DNA from: Pseudarthrobacter sp. GA104
GTDB taxonomy: Bacteria; Actinomycetota; Actinomycetes; Actinomycetales; Micrococcaceae
Length of the DNA: 64,000 nucleotides
Assembly: GCF_009741265.1 (NCBI RefSeq)
Contig: NZ_WOWL01000001.1
Location: 3,720,001 to 3,784,000, forward strand
Reading direction: 5' to 3'
Part shown: positions 43,944-52,591 of the stretch, piece after piece
Layout: each line of letters starts with the position of its first letter
Numbering within the stretch: the first letter of the stretch is position 1
The notes under the pieces: generated by a model
What the model saw: only the letters and a program-made list of their open reading frames with translations
Databases searched by the model: none
Told to the model about the DNA's origin: nothing
Position numbers and translations under genes: made by a program

Positions 43944-44797
43944 CGTCAGCATTGCTGGGGGTGACGGCAGGGACGGGCCTCTTCCTGATCTGGTGGTCCT
44001 GCTGGGAGTCTCCGGCACACGGTCCGCGGGAGCGGAAGGCCAGCCGCCTGGCCGATCTTCTCGCCTCCGCGGGCGTGGACAGAGTATCTCCGGGCGGATT
44101 GTTGGGTACGTGCTTGGGCCTGGGGCTCTTCGTGGCCCTGGTGTTCTACGCCATCAGCCGCTCCTGGCCAATCGCTGGCTGCTTCGCGCTGTTCGCGGCA
44201 TGGCTCCCCGTCAGTGTCCTGCGCTGGAGGGCGAAAAAGAGAAGCGCCCTGTTGCGACAGTTGTGGCCCGACGTCGTCGATCACCTCCGCTCCGCGATAC
44301 GCGCCGGTTTGCCGCTGCCCGAGGCACTGATTCAGCTGGGGGACAAAGGCCCCGAAGAGTTGCGGCACGTCTTTCGGGAATTCGCCGCCGACTATCGCGC
44401 GGGAGGCCAGTTCGATGCGTCGCTGAACAAGCTCAAACACCGGCTCGCCGACCCTGTCGCTGACCGCATTGTCGAGGCCCTGCGCCTCACCCGCGAGGTC
44501 GGGGGCTCCGATCTGGGCAAGCTGCTCGGTACGCTGGCCGAATTCCTCCGCGAAAGTGCTCGCACCCGCAGCGAACTTGAAGCGAGGCAGTCCTGGACCG
44601 TCAATGCGGCGCGCCTTGCTGTCGCTGCCCCGTGGATCGTCATGATCCTGCTGGCAACGCGGCCGGAAGCGGTGCAGGCTTACAACACGGCTGTAGGCGC
44701 GGCAGTCCTGCTCGGGGGACTGGTGGTTTCGCTGGTCTGCTACTCCATCATGCTAAGGATTGGCGCTCTTCCGCAGGATGAGCGGGTGTTGAGGTGA
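43940..44797 (+). CDS. tadB: Tad pilus inner-membrane protein TadB
   Basis: The 285-residue protein has an N-terminal helix, a second pair of hydrophobic segments, a cytoplasmic T2SSF domain (about 95-215, with VVDHLRSAIRAGLPLPEAL and FDASLNKLKHRLADPVADRIV) and C-terminal helices. TadB and TadC form the inner-membrane platform of the Flp pilus. The ATG overlaps the cpaF stop (ATGA), and its own stop overlaps the GTG of tadC, so the three are translationally coupled. Composition matches the neighbours; no anomaly is seen. Confidence 0.9.
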   Translation: MTSALLGVTAGTGLFLIWWSCWESPAHGPRERKASRLADLLASAGVDRVSPGGLLGTCLGLGLFVALVFYAISRSWPIAGCFALFAAWLPVSVLRWRAKKRSALLRQLWPDVVDHLRSAIRAGLPLPEALIQLGDKGPEELRHVFREFAADYRAGGQFDASLNKLKHRLADPVADRIVEALRLTREVGGSDLGKLLGTLAEFLRESARTRSELEARQSWTVNAARLAVAAPWIVMILLATRPEAVQAYNTAVGAAVLLGGLVVSLVCYSIMLRIGALPQDERVLR

Positions 44798-45735
44798 TCG
44801 GGATTTCGCCGGCGGCAGTTGTATGTGGGGCTGTACTGGGCGTCGGCCTATGGCTCGTCGTGTTTAGATCCCCGCTCATGCGTGCCACCACACTGACAGA
44901 ACGCATCGAGCCGCAGCTGAGGTCCCAGAACCTCGAATCACGGCTCCTGAACTCCGTGGAGCAGAACCTGACGCCCTTCGGACCGCTCGAAAGGATACTT
45001 CGCCCGGTTTTCCGTGACGGCATGGCGGCGCTGGGACGGCTGAACCCCTCGCCGGGAGCCACCGCCCGACGCTTGGCACAGGCAGGCATCAACAAATCTT
45101 CCATCGACTTCCGTGCGGAGCAGCTCCTGTGGGCTGCTGCAGGCTTCGTGGTTTCCCTTGGCTTAATCCTCATAGGAGCAGCAGCCGGGAGGTTCAGCCC
45201 ATTGTTTGCGGCCGTGGCAGTCCTGGGCAGCGCCGTGGGCGGCTTCATGCTGCGTGACTATTGGCTGGGCGCGCAGGTCCGTCGGCGGGAAGCACGAATG
45301 ATGGCGGAGTTCCCGAGTCTCGCCGAACTGATGGCGCTCGCCGTCAGCGCAGGGGAGAGCGCAACCGGAGCGCTTGAGAGGGTCTGCCGCAGTGCCAGGG
45401 GCGAACTGTCCCAAGAGTTCTCGAACATTCTTGCCGAGACCCGGGCCGGCAAACCGTTGGTGACGGCACTGCAGGAATTCTCGGGCAGGACGGATCTGGC
45501 GCCACTGGTCAGGTTTGTTGACGGCATCATCGTCGCAGTTGAGCGAGGCACACCGCTCGCGGATGTCCTTCGTGCCCAGGCCCAGGACGTGCGGGACACA
45601 GCCAAACGGGACCTCATGGAAGCTGCGGGCAAGAAGGAGATCGCGATGATGGTGCCGCTTGTTTTCGGCGTGCTCCCCCTGACTGTGGTCTTCGCCGTTT
45701 TTCCCGGGCTTGCAGCCATCAACCTGGGCTTCTAG
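44794..45735 (+). CDS. tadC: Tad pilus inner-membrane protein TadC
   Basis: A 313-residue membrane protein with N-terminal and C-terminal hydrophobic helices and a cytoplasmic T2SSF domain (about 170-290). That domain includes MAEFPSLAELMALAVSAGES, EFSNILAETRAGKPLVTAL and DLMEAAGKKEIAMMVPLVF. It pairs with TadB as the pilus platform. The GTG start overlaps the tadB stop (GTGA). It is followed after 58 bases by the pilin-like gene, whose own ribosome-binding site is good, suggesting higher expression of the pilin. Confidence 0.9.
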   Translation: MIGISPAAVVCGAVLGVGLWLVVFRSPLMRATTLTERIEPQLRSQNLESRLLNSVEQNLTPFGPLERILRPVFRDGMAALGRLNPSPGATARRLAQAGINKSSIDFRAEQLLWAAAGFVVSLGLILIGAAAGRFSPLFAAVAVLGSAVGGFMLRDYWLGAQVRRREARMMAEFPSLAELMALAVSAGESATGALERVCRSARGELSQEFSNILAETRAGKPLVTALQEFSGRTDLAPLVRFVDGIIVAVERGTPLADVLRAQAQDVRDTAKRDLMEAAGKKEIAMMVPLVFGVLPLTVVFAVFPGLAAINLGF

Positions 45736-45793
45736 GAAGACAAGACACGGAACGCAAGAAGCTCGAAGAATCAAATCAGGAAGAGGACGAGAA

Positions 45794-46024
45794 ATGAAAA
45801 CCATGGGTAACCGCTGGGCATCCCTGCTCCTGGTGTTGGGTGCCCTGCTGGGCACCGGACTTTGCTCAGGAGGGCGCCACGCTGAGGACCATGAGAGGGG
45901 AGACGTCCCCGGGTGGGTCATGATCACCTTGATGTCAGCAGTCCTGGTGGCCGCGCTCCTGGCACTTGCCGGACCGGCGCTCGAAGCAATGTTCAACCAG
46001 GCGATGGAAACGGTCGGAAGCTAG
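45794..46024 (+). CDS. Flp-type pilin-like protein
   Basis: The 76-residue protein has a first hydrophobic stretch (about 8-24), a charged linker (HAEDHERGDVPGW) and a second hydrophobic segment (about 42-65). The linker-plus-second-segment layout is like Flp pilins, where a peptidase cleaves after a Gly-type site before the membrane helix. The conserved Glu/Tyr pair normally found just after the cleavage site is missing. It lies between tadC and tadE-like genes in the Tad operon, the usual pilin place. AGAGGACGAG precedes the ATG. The alternative is a small membrane partner of the pilus rather than its subunit. Confidence 0.7.
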   Translation: MKTMGNRWASLLLVLGALLGTGLCSGGRHAEDHERGDVPGWVMITLMSAVLVAALLALAGPALEAMFNQAMETVGS

Positions 46025-46027
46025 CCG

Positions 46028-46453
46028 ATGACGCAGTCCTCCCGTCGCGCCGGCCAGGCCAGCAACAAATGCGGGTTGCCCGGGGCGCGGGAGCAGGGCT
46101 CGGCAGTGGTGGATTTTGTCTTGGTGGGAGGCCTCCTCACCATGTTCTTCCTGGCGATTATCCAGCTGACCTTGATCCTGCACGTTCGGAATACCTTGAT
46201 CGATGCTGCGGCGTCAGGGGCACGCTACGGAACCCTGGCGGACCGGGGAGCCGCGGACGCAGAGGAACGGACCCGCGGGCTGATTGGCGTAGCCCTGACT
46301 TCCGGATTCGCCGAACACGTCAGCACGAGCGAAGTGACCGTCCAGGGGCTTCGCACCCTCGAAGTGACAGTCCGGGCTCCAATGCCCGTGATCGGTCTCA
46401 TCGGTCCCCGGGAGATGCTGGAGGTGAAGGGGCATGCGGCGGTCCAGCCATAA
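46028..46453 (+). CDS. TadE-like pseudopilin
   Basis: The 141-residue protein has the TadE signature: a short cytoplasmic start, AREQGSAVVDFVLVGGLLTM leading into one membrane helix, then an extracytoplasmic domain ending in GHAAVQP. TadE-like minor pseudopilins help Flp pilus assembly. The gap to the pilin-like gene is only three bases, and the 3' end overlaps the next TadE-like frame by about 20 bases. No processing-site residue is unusual except Asp replacing the frequent Glu after GSAVV. Confidence 0.85.
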   Translation: MTQSSRRAGQASNKCGLPGAREQGSAVVDFVLVGGLLTMFFLAIIQLTLILHVRNTLIDAAASGARYGTLADRGAADAEERTRGLIGVALTSGFAEHVSTSEVTVQGLRTLEVTVRAPMPVIGLIGPREMLEVKGHAAVQP

Positions 46454-46955
46454 ATGCCTCTGGTCCCCGCTCAGGGCCGGCCTGGGCGAAGCCCTTTGCC
46501 GGATACCGCGGGAAAGCGATGCGCCGCAGGAACCTGCCCGCAAGCACGAACAGGGGAGCGCGGTGGTCGAATTCACGTTCCTGGCCCTTCTGCTGATGGT
46601 GCCGCTGGTCTACTTCGTCATCACCGTGGGGCAGATCCAGGGCGGCTCCTTTGCCGTGGTGGGAGCAGCCGACCAAGCCGCGAAGGTTTATGTGGCCCAG
46701 CCTGACGGAACAACCGCCCAGGCTGCAGCAGAACAGGCTGTTGCCGTCGCCCTTGCCGACTTTGGGCACCAGCCTGAGGAGGCGAGCGTTGCCACATCCT
46801 GCAATCCGGCAGACTGCCAGGCCGCAGGCACCGCAGTCACCGTTACAGTGACCCTGGCCGTGCCCCTGCCGTTCGTGCCCTTTAACGATGGTTTCCGGCT
46901 GGCGGCGAGCGAGGTACAGGCATCCTCGACTCAACTGGTGGGCCGGTTCCGGTGA
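46434..46955 (+). CDS. Second TadE-like pseudopilin
   Basis: The 173-residue protein has a basic N-terminus of about 40 residues, then EQGSAVVEFTFLALLLMVPL, a TadE-type processing and helix region with the expected Glu. An extracytoplasmic domain of about 110 residues with one Cys pair (CNPADC) follows. The ATG overlaps the upstream gene by 20 bases; a later start is possible, but no better candidate precedes the conserved helix. It shares a four-base overlap with the TadG-like gene that follows (GTGA). Confidence 0.82.
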   Translation: MRRSSHKCLWSPLRAGLGEALCRIPRESDAPQEPARKHEQGSAVVEFTFLALLLMVPLVYFVITVGQIQGGSFAVVGAADQAAKVYVAQPDGTTAQAAAEQAVAVALADFGHQPEEASVATSCNPADCQAAGTAVTVTVTLAVPLPFVPFNDGFRLAASEVQASSTQLVGRFR

Positions 46956-47413
46956 CCAGCAGGACCGTGACCGGCAGGACACGAGGCGAGGACGGCCAGA
47001 TGATGGTGATGATCCTCGGCTACGTAACCTTGGCGTTGCTGGTGGCAACGGTGGTGGTTGGCATTTCGTCCGTCTACCTGGAGCACAAGCGGCTGCTGTC
47101 GCTGGCCGACGGCGCCTCCCTGGCCGCCGCTGACAGCTACACCCTGGGCGAGGTGGAAGGGCAAGGCGGCAGCCCGTCGGCCACCCTCAACCCAGCCCGG
47201 GTCCGGAGCGTCGCAGCCGACTTCCTGGCAAGGAGCCCCGCATCGCAGCGTTTCGACGGCCTGGCGGTCACGGGGGCAACAGGCAGTCCCGACGGCGCCA
47301 CCGCCGTCGTTGTCTTGACCGCAGCAGTCCATCCGCCGGTGGTCAACTTCCTGGTGCCCGACGGCATCAGGATCGAGGCAACGTCGACGGCCCGCTCGCG
47401 GCTGACGCGCTGA
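46952..47413 (+). CDS. TadG-like pilus-associated membrane protein
   Basis: A 153-residue protein with one N-terminal helix (GQMMVMILGYVTLALLVATVVVG) followed by HKRLLSLADGASLAAADSY, the pattern of TadG/Flp-associated proteins. The C-terminal part is extracytoplasmic and beta-rich. The GTG start overlaps the previous stop. It ends the Tad operon; 86 bases later prfB begins with its own promoter signals. It is shorter than typical TadG, which often adds a von Willebrand-type domain, so it may be a minor pseudopilin only. Confidence 0.8.
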   Translation: MTSRTVTGRTRGEDGQMMVMILGYVTLALLVATVVVGISSVYLEHKRLLSLADGASLAAADSYTLGEVEGQGGSPSATLNPARVRSVAADFLARSPASQRFDGLAVTGATGSPDGATAVVVLTAAVHPPVVNFLVPDGIRIEATSTARSRLTR

Positions 47414-47499
47414 CTTCCCGGACGCGCTGAATGTATGCGCTCCGGGCGCCAATAGCGCACGCCGGTGCGCTGCCCCGGATAGCGTAGGCTTAAACAACC

Positions 47500-48615
47500 A
47501 TGGCCAATATTGATTTTTCTGCTGAAATCCGCGCCCTTCGCGCTACCTACGAGTCCATTGAGCGGGTCTCCGACGTAGACGCACTGAAGGAAGACATCGC
47601 CGAATTGAGCGAGCGGGCGGGCGAGCCGGACCTGTGGGACGACCCCGCAGCGGCGCAGAAAATCACCTCACGCCTTTCCCACCGACAGTCGGAACTGGAA
47701 CGCCTCAACAACCTTGCGTCACGGATCGATGACCTCGAGGTCCTGGTGGAGCTGGGGCAGGACGAGGACGACGCCGATTCCATGGGGGAGGCAGCGGCTG
47801 AACTCGAGTCCATCAAGAAGGCCCTGAAGGAACTGGAAGTGGTCACCCTGCTTTCCGGTGAGTATGACGAACGGGAGGCAGTGGTTTCCATCCGCGCAGG
47901 TGCCGGCGGCGTGGATGCTGCCGATTTCGCCGAGATGCTGATGCGCATGTACCTCCGCTGGGCGGAACGCCACGGTTACCCCACCACGATCATGGACACC
48001 TCCTACGCGGAGGAAGCCGGGCTGAAGTCGGCCACCTTCGAAGTCAAGGCACCCTACGCGTTCGGCACGCTCAGCGTCGAGGCCGGCACGCACCGGCTGG
48101 TCCGCATCAGCCCCTTCGACAACCAGGGCCGGCGCCAGACGTCCTTCGCCGCCGTCGAAGTAATCCCGCTGATCGAACAGACAGACTCCATCGAAATACC
48201 GGACAACGAGATCCGGGTTGACGTGTTCCGCTCATCCGGCCCGGGCGGCCAGTCGGTCAACACGACGGACTCCGCAGTCCGCCTCACGCACATCCCCACC
48301 GGCACCGTAGTGTCCATGCAGAACGAAAAGTCGCAGCTGCAGAACCGCGCCGCCGCCATGCGCGTGCTGCAGTCCCGGCTCCTGCTCCTTAAGAAGGAGC
48401 AGGAAGACGCCGAAAAGAAGGCACTGGCCGGCGACGTCAAGGCATCCTGGGGTGACCAGATGCGGTCCTACGTCCTGAACCCGTACCAGATGGTCAAGGA
48501 CCTGCGGACTGAGCACGAGGTGGGCAACACCTCGGCCGTGTTCGACGGGGAGATCGACGACTTCATCGACGCCGGAATCCGCTGGCGCACCGACAACCGC
48601 AACGCTGAAAAATAG
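47500..48615 (+). CDS. prfB: Peptide chain release factor 2
   Basis: RF2 recognises UGA and UAA stop codons and triggers peptide release on the ribosome. The 371-residue protein has the codon-recognition tripeptide SPF in ISPFDNQGRRQTSF and the catalytic GGQ in SSGPGGQSVNTTDS. The frame is continuous: the in-frame UGA and programmed frameshift seen in many bacteria are absent. No ribosome-binding site precedes the ATG. TAGGCT at 47485-47490, nine bases before it, looks like a -10 element and suggests a leaderless mRNA. The next genes are ftsE and ftsX, a common actinobacterial order. Confidence 0.97.
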   Translation: MANIDFSAEIRALRATYESIERVSDVDALKEDIAELSERAGEPDLWDDPAAAQKITSRLSHRQSELERLNNLASRIDDLEVLVELGQDEDDADSMGEAAAELESIKKALKELEVVTLLSGEYDEREAVVSIRAGAGGVDAADFAEMLMRMYLRWAERHGYPTTIMDTSYAEEAGLKSATFEVKAPYAFGTLSVEAGTHRLVRISPFDNQGRRQTSFAAVEVIPLIEQTDSIEIPDNEIRVDVFRSSGPGGQSVNTTDSAVRLTHIPTGTVVSMQNEKSQLQNRAAAMRVLQSRLLLLKKEQEDAEKKALAGDVKASWGDQMRSYVLNPYQMVKDLRTEHEVGNTSAVFDGEIDDFIDAGIRWRTDNRNAEK

Positions 48616-48801
48616 GCCACGCGGCCGCCAAGGCCCAAGAGCGAATTCGCCGACACGCCCCCGGATAACAGCGTGATACGCAAAGACTCCTGCGTATAGT
48701 CGAGGGGCCGGGGCCCTACTTCCCCCAAACGAAAACCCGCGCACCGGCTGCAGAACTGGGCTGCATCAGAATCAGCCATGCCCTGCAGGGTACTTAGGGC
48801 C

Positions 48802-49581
48802 ATGATCCGATTCGAAAATGTCACCAAGGTCTACGACCAGAAAGCCCGGCCTGCGCTGGACTCCGTCAACCTTGAGATTGACCGCGGCGAATTTGCCTTC
48901 CTGGTGGGCGCATCCGGCTCCGGCAAGTCCACCTTCCTCCGGCTGGTGCTCAAGGAAGACCGGGCGACATCCGGCGCCGTCTACGTCGCCGGCCAGAACG
49001 TCGCCAAGATATCAAGCTGGCGCGTGCCCAGGCTCCGCCGCGGAATCGGCGTCGTCTTCCAGGACTTCCGGCTCCTGCCCCAGAAAAACGTCTTCGCCAA
49101 CGTAGCTTTCGCCATGCAGGTCATCGGCAAGAGCCGCAGCGTCATCAGGGACACCGTCCCCGAGGTCCTGAAGACTGTTGGCCTCGAGGGCAAAGAGCAC
49201 CGCATGCCGCACGAGCTCTCCGGCGGTGAACAGCAGCGCGTGGCCATTGCCCGCGCAGTGGTCAACAGGCCCGGGATCCTCCTCGCCGACGAGCCCACCG
49301 GAAACCTTGACCCCACCACCTCGATGGGCATCATGGGTGTCCTGGACAAGATCAACCAAAACGGAACCACCGTGGTGATGGCCACCCACGATGACGACAT
49401 CGTCAACGAGATGCGCAAGCGCGTGGTGGAGCTCAAGAACGGCATCGTCATCCGTGACGAAGCCAAGGCGCTCTACACCTCCATGATTCCCGTTGTCGGC
49501 CAGTCGCGCAGGCTCAAGGACGCCAGCGGCCGGGAAAACCCCGAAGCGGGCCTGCCCGGCGAAGGCGAGGGACAGCGATGA
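48802..49581 (+). CDS. ftsE: Cell-division ABC ATPase FtsE
   Basis: FtsE is the ATPase of the FtsEX complex, which links cytokinesis to activation of wall hydrolases. The 259-residue protein has Walker A GASGSGKST near 36-44, the signature LSGGEQQR and Walker B ILLADEPTG, then a variable tail. The ATG at 48802 is used because the family begins MIRFENVTKVY; eight upstream codons are not conserved. TATAGT at 48695-48700 may be a -10 element for the operon. The stop overlaps the ftsX start by four bases (ATGA). Confidence 0.96.
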   Translation: MIRFENVTKVYDQKARPALDSVNLEIDRGEFAFLVGASGSGKSTFLRLVLKEDRATSGAVYVAGQNVAKISSWRVPRLRRGIGVVFQDFRLLPQKNVFANVAFAMQVIGKSRSVIRDTVPEVLKTVGLEGKEHRMPHELSGGEQQRVAIARAVVNRPGILLADEPTGNLDPTTSMGIMGVLDKINQNGTTVVMATHDDDIVNEMRKRVVELKNGIVIRDEAKALYTSMIPVVGQSRRLKDASGRENPEAGLPGEGEGQR

Positions 49582-50492
49582 GGCTAGCGTTTATCCTCGG
49601 TGAGATCGGCAGCGGACTCCGCCGCAACCTCTCCATGGTGGTCTCGGTCATCCTGGTCACCTTTGTCTCGCTCACCTTCGTGGGCGCGGCCGGCATGCTG
49701 CAGATGCAGATCAACCAGATGAAGGGCTACTGGTACGACAAAGTCCAGGTGGCCGTCTTCCTGTGCAGTGAAGGGTCGACGGCGGCGGGTTGCGCCAGCG
49801 GGCCAGTCACCCCCGAGCAGCAGGAGAGCCTCAACGCCTTGCTGGAATCTCCCGCAGTGGCGCAGTACATCAACGACTTCCAGTTCGAGTCCAAGGAAGA
49901 GGCCTACAAGCACTTCAAGGACCAGTTCTCGAATTCGCCCATCGTTGACTCGGTCACGCCGGACCAGCTCCCGGCATCCTTCCGCATCAACATGAAGGAT
50001 CCGGAAAAGTACCAGATCATCAGCGAGACCTTCTCTTCCCAGCCGGGAGTGGAAACGGTGATCGATCAGCGCCAGCTCCTTGAGCGCCTGTTCTCGGTCA
50101 TGAACGGCGCCTCGCTGGTGGCCGTCAGCATCGCAGGCGTGATGATTGTGTGCGCCATCCTGCTGATCGCCACCACCATCAGGCTCTCCGCCTTCAGCCG
50201 CCGCCGCGAAACGGGCATCATGCGCCTGGTGGGGGCCTCCAAGACAGTGATCCAGCTTCCCTTCATCCTGGAAGGTGTCATTGCCGCCGTCATCGGCGCG
50301 GCGCTGGCCTCCGCCACGCTCTGGGCCGTGGCCCACTTCTTCCTGGGCGACTACATGGCCCAGCAGTACCCGGACACAGCCTTCATCTCCGCCGGGCAGA
50401 CGCTGATCCTCGCGCCGGCATTGATAATCCTTGGCGGATCCTTGGCCGGAATTTCGTCTCTCTTGACCTTGCGCAGATACCTTCGCGTCTAG
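49578..50492 (+). CDS. ftsX: Cell-division permease FtsX
   Basis: FtsX is the membrane subunit of FtsEX. The 304-residue protein has a cytoplasmic start with RLAFILGEIGSGLRRN, a first helix (about 20-45) and a large extracytoplasmic domain (about 48-175) containing one Cys pair (CSEGSTAAGC). Three more helices follow, with RRRETGIMRLVGAS between them, a conserved coupling loop. The extracytoplasmic loop should contact a hydrolase partner; the next gene encodes a coiled-coil M23 endopeptidase, a natural candidate. The gene overlaps ftsE by four bases and ends 26 bases before the M23 start. Confidence 0.96.
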   Translation: MRLAFILGEIGSGLRRNLSMVVSVILVTFVSLTFVGAAGMLQMQINQMKGYWYDKVQVAVFLCSEGSTAAGCASGPVTPEQQESLNALLESPAVAQYINDFQFESKEEAYKHFKDQFSNSPIVDSVTPDQLPASFRINMKDPEKYQIISETFSSQPGVETVIDQRQLLERLFSVMNGASLVAVSIAGVMIVCAILLIATTIRLSAFSRRRETGIMRLVGASKTVIQLPFILEGVIAAVIGAALASATLWAVAHFFLGDYMAQQYPDTAFISAGQTLILAPALIILGGSLAGISSLLTLRRYLRV

Positions 50493-50518
50493 GTATGCAA
50501 ACCGAACTAGGAATGCCC

Positions 50519-51943
50519 ATGAACTTAACGGACCAAACGTCGCCGCGACACCGGCTCAACAGCCGCCGCACGGCGCACCGCAAAAGCATTTTCAGCGGCG
50601 TGCTGGCAGTCGTCCTAGCCGCGGGCCTGGCCTCCTCTTCGGCGCCGGCCTTCGCTGACGAGCTCGAGGACAGGCAGAGGGCACTGGAAGCGGAGGCTGC
50701 CCGCGTCCAGCAGTCCCTGGAATTCGTTGATTCGCGCATTGCCAAGGCGGCCAGCGACCTGGTGATCTACCAGGGCCAGTTGCCCGGCGCGCAGCAGGCA
50801 CTGCTCGAGGCGCAGGGGCGCGTGGCCGGTGCCGTCAAGGAGGTGGAGGCGCTCTCCGCCCGTGTGGACATGGCGCAGCAGAACAAAGCCAAGATCACCC
50901 AGCAGCTTGAGACGGACAAACAAAAGATTGCCGACACCAAAAAACTGATCGGCCAGATCGCCACCCAGGCGTACAAATCCGGCGGCGTTCCGTCCAACCT
51001 GTCACTTTTCTTCGGGGCCAACAACGGCGGCAGCCTCACCGAAACCATGGACCTGGCGGACCAGGCCATGCGGAGCCAAAACGCCGCCATGGACAAGCTG
51101 TCGCAGCAGAACGCGACCAACGTGAACTCCGAAGCCCGCCTGCAGGCCGTGGAAGCCGAGATCAAGGACCTCAAGGCAAAGGCCGACGCAGCCCTTGAGC
51201 GGGAGAAGGCCGCCCGTGATGAAGCGGCCGCGAAGAAGGAAGAAGTAGACCGCCTGATCGCCGACACCACCCGCCTAGACGCCGAACTCCAGGCGGCCAA
51301 GCCCGGCATCCAGTCCCAGCTCGCCGGCGTGCAGGCCAGCCAGAACGCTGTGGCCGCGGAAATCCAGGAACGCGACAGGAAACTCCGCGAAGCCTGGGAA
51401 GCCGAGCAGCGCAGGCTGGCGGCGGAAGCCGCTGCCGCTGCCGCGGCCGCCGCGGCAGCTAGGAACCAGCCGCCGCCCCCGGTGCAGCCTTTTGTGCCCT
51501 CTGTAGGATCGCCGTCGGCCTTTGGCCTCCGGCACCCGTTCGACGGCAGCGTTCCCATCACCTCCGGTTTCGGCTGGCGGGCAACCCCGCCGGGCACCAT
51601 CGACTTCTACGGCCAGGGCGGGTACCTGCACACCGGCATCGACTTCGGCGCCGCCTGCGGCACGCCCGTCTATGCGGCAGCGGCGGGAGAGGTCTTCAGC
51701 TCGGGCTGGAGTTCTGCTGACGGCGGCGGCTGGCGGGTCAAGATCTCCCACGGCCTGATCGAGGGCAATACCCTGAACACCATCTACTACCACAACGCCA
51801 GCATCGTGGTGTCGAACGGGCAGCGGGTCTCGCAGGGACAGCTGATTGCCTACTCGGGCAACACAGGTAACTCCACGGGCTGCCACGCCCACTTCGAGAC
51901 CTGGCTGAACGGCGCCGCCGTGGACCCGATGCGCCTGCTGTAG
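50519..51943 (+). CDS. Coiled-coil M23 peptidoglycan endopeptidase
   Basis: The 474-residue protein from the ATG at 50519 has a signal peptide (basic start, hydrophobic core, cleavage after APAFA near residue 43) and a long coiled coil (about 45-310) of the EnvC/PcsB type. A short Ala/Pro linker and a C-terminal M23 domain (about 340-474) follow. The zinc ligands and catalytic His are present: GYLHTGIDFG (His near 371, Asp near 375) and CHAHFETW near 455-460, so the enzyme looks active rather than a non-catalytic activator. AGGA at 50509-50512 supports the start; ATGs at 50495 and 50513 are alternatives. Position directly after ftsX suggests activation by FtsEX during division. Confidence 0.92.
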   Translation: MNLTDQTSPRHRLNSRRTAHRKSIFSGVLAVVLAAGLASSSAPAFADELEDRQRALEAEAARVQQSLEFVDSRIAKAASDLVIYQGQLPGAQQALLEAQGRVAGAVKEVEALSARVDMAQQNKAKITQQLETDKQKIADTKKLIGQIATQAYKSGGVPSNLSLFFGANNGGSLTETMDLADQAMRSQNAAMDKLSQQNATNVNSEARLQAVEAEIKDLKAKADAALEREKAARDEAAAKKEEVDRLIADTTRLDAELQAAKPGIQSQLAGVQASQNAVAAEIQERDRKLREAWEAEQRRLAAEAAAAAAAAAAARNQPPPPVQPFVPSVGSPSAFGLRHPFDGSVPITSGFGWRATPPGTIDFYGQGGYLHTGIDFGAACGTPVYAAAAGEVFSSGWSSADGGGWRVKISHGLIEGNTLNTIYYHNASIVVSNGQRVSQGQLIAYSGNTGNSTGCHAHFETWLNGAAVDPMRLL

Positions 51944-52029
51944 GGCGGCCGTCAGCCTGCCGTAGACTGGTATGACTCCGCGCCGGCCGGGCCGGAGGAC
52001 ATCCGATTCTCGAACTGAGGAGCTTTCCC

Positions 52030-52503
52030 TTGCCTAAAGAAAGTGGCCGTAAAGTGGTGGCCACCAACCGTAAGGCCCGGCATGACTACCACGTGCTGGA
52101 CACCTACGAGGCTGGAATCGCGCTCATGGGCACCGAAGTTAAGTCGCTGCGGGAGGGCCACGCGTCCATGGTGGACGGGTTCTGCACCTTCTACAACGAC
52201 GAGCTGTGGATGGAAGCCATCCACATCCCCGAGTACAACCAGGGGAGCTGGACCAACCACGCCGCCCGCCGCCGCCGCAAGCTGCTGCTGCACCGTGAGG
52301 AGCTCATCAAGATTTCCCACAAGGTGCGGGAATCGGGCTACACCATCGTGCCGCTGCAGCTGTACTTCGTTGACGGCAAGGCCAAGGTGGAGATCGGCGT
52401 GGCCCGCGGTAAGCGTGAATACGACAAGCGCCAGACCCTCCGCGAGCAGCAGGACAACCGTGAGGCGCAGCGTGAGATGCGGGAACGCAACCGCCGTCGC
52501 TAG
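52030..52503 (+). CDS. smpB: SsrA-binding protein SmpB
   Basis: SmpB binds tmRNA and brings it to stalled ribosomes for trans-translation. The 157-residue protein has the oligonucleotide-binding core (KARHDYHVLDTYEAGIAL, GTEVKSLREGHASMVDG, HIPEYNQGSW) and the basic C-terminal tail (KRQTLREQQDNREAQREM) that inserts into the decoding centre. The start is TTG with GAGGAG at 52017-52022, seven bases away. The tmRNA gene follows after 88 bases, and an exact SigR/SigH-type promoter lies between them. Confidence 0.96.
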   Translation: MPKESGRKVVATNRKARHDYHVLDTYEAGIALMGTEVKSLREGHASMVDGFCTFYNDELWMEAIHIPEYNQGSWTNHAARRRRKLLLHREELIKISHKVRESGYTIVPLQLYFVDGKAKVEIGVARGKREYDKRQTLREQQDNREAQREMRERNRRR

Positions 52504-52517
52504 TGATCCGGCAGCCG

Positions 52518-52543
52518 GGAATGAATCCCCGGGAACATGCGTT
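52518..52543 (+). promoter_or_regulatory. Predicted SigR/SigH-type promoter of ssrA
   Basis: GGAAT at 52518-52522 and GTT at 52541-52543 are separated by exactly 18 bases, the consensus of SigR/SigH ECF promoters. A transcript from here would begin about 40 bases before the mature tmRNA end. A TACTAT (52543-52548) overlaps and could also serve a housekeeping promoter. Confidence 0.6.
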
Positions 52544-52591
52544 ACTATAAGTAGTCCGGAGGGGAAGCCCGCCGGTTTGATAACAAAATAC

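Noticed and set aside
47500..47650. Programmed frameshift in prfB
   Set aside because: The frame is continuous from ATG to stop with no early in-frame UGA and no slippery CUU-UGA site.
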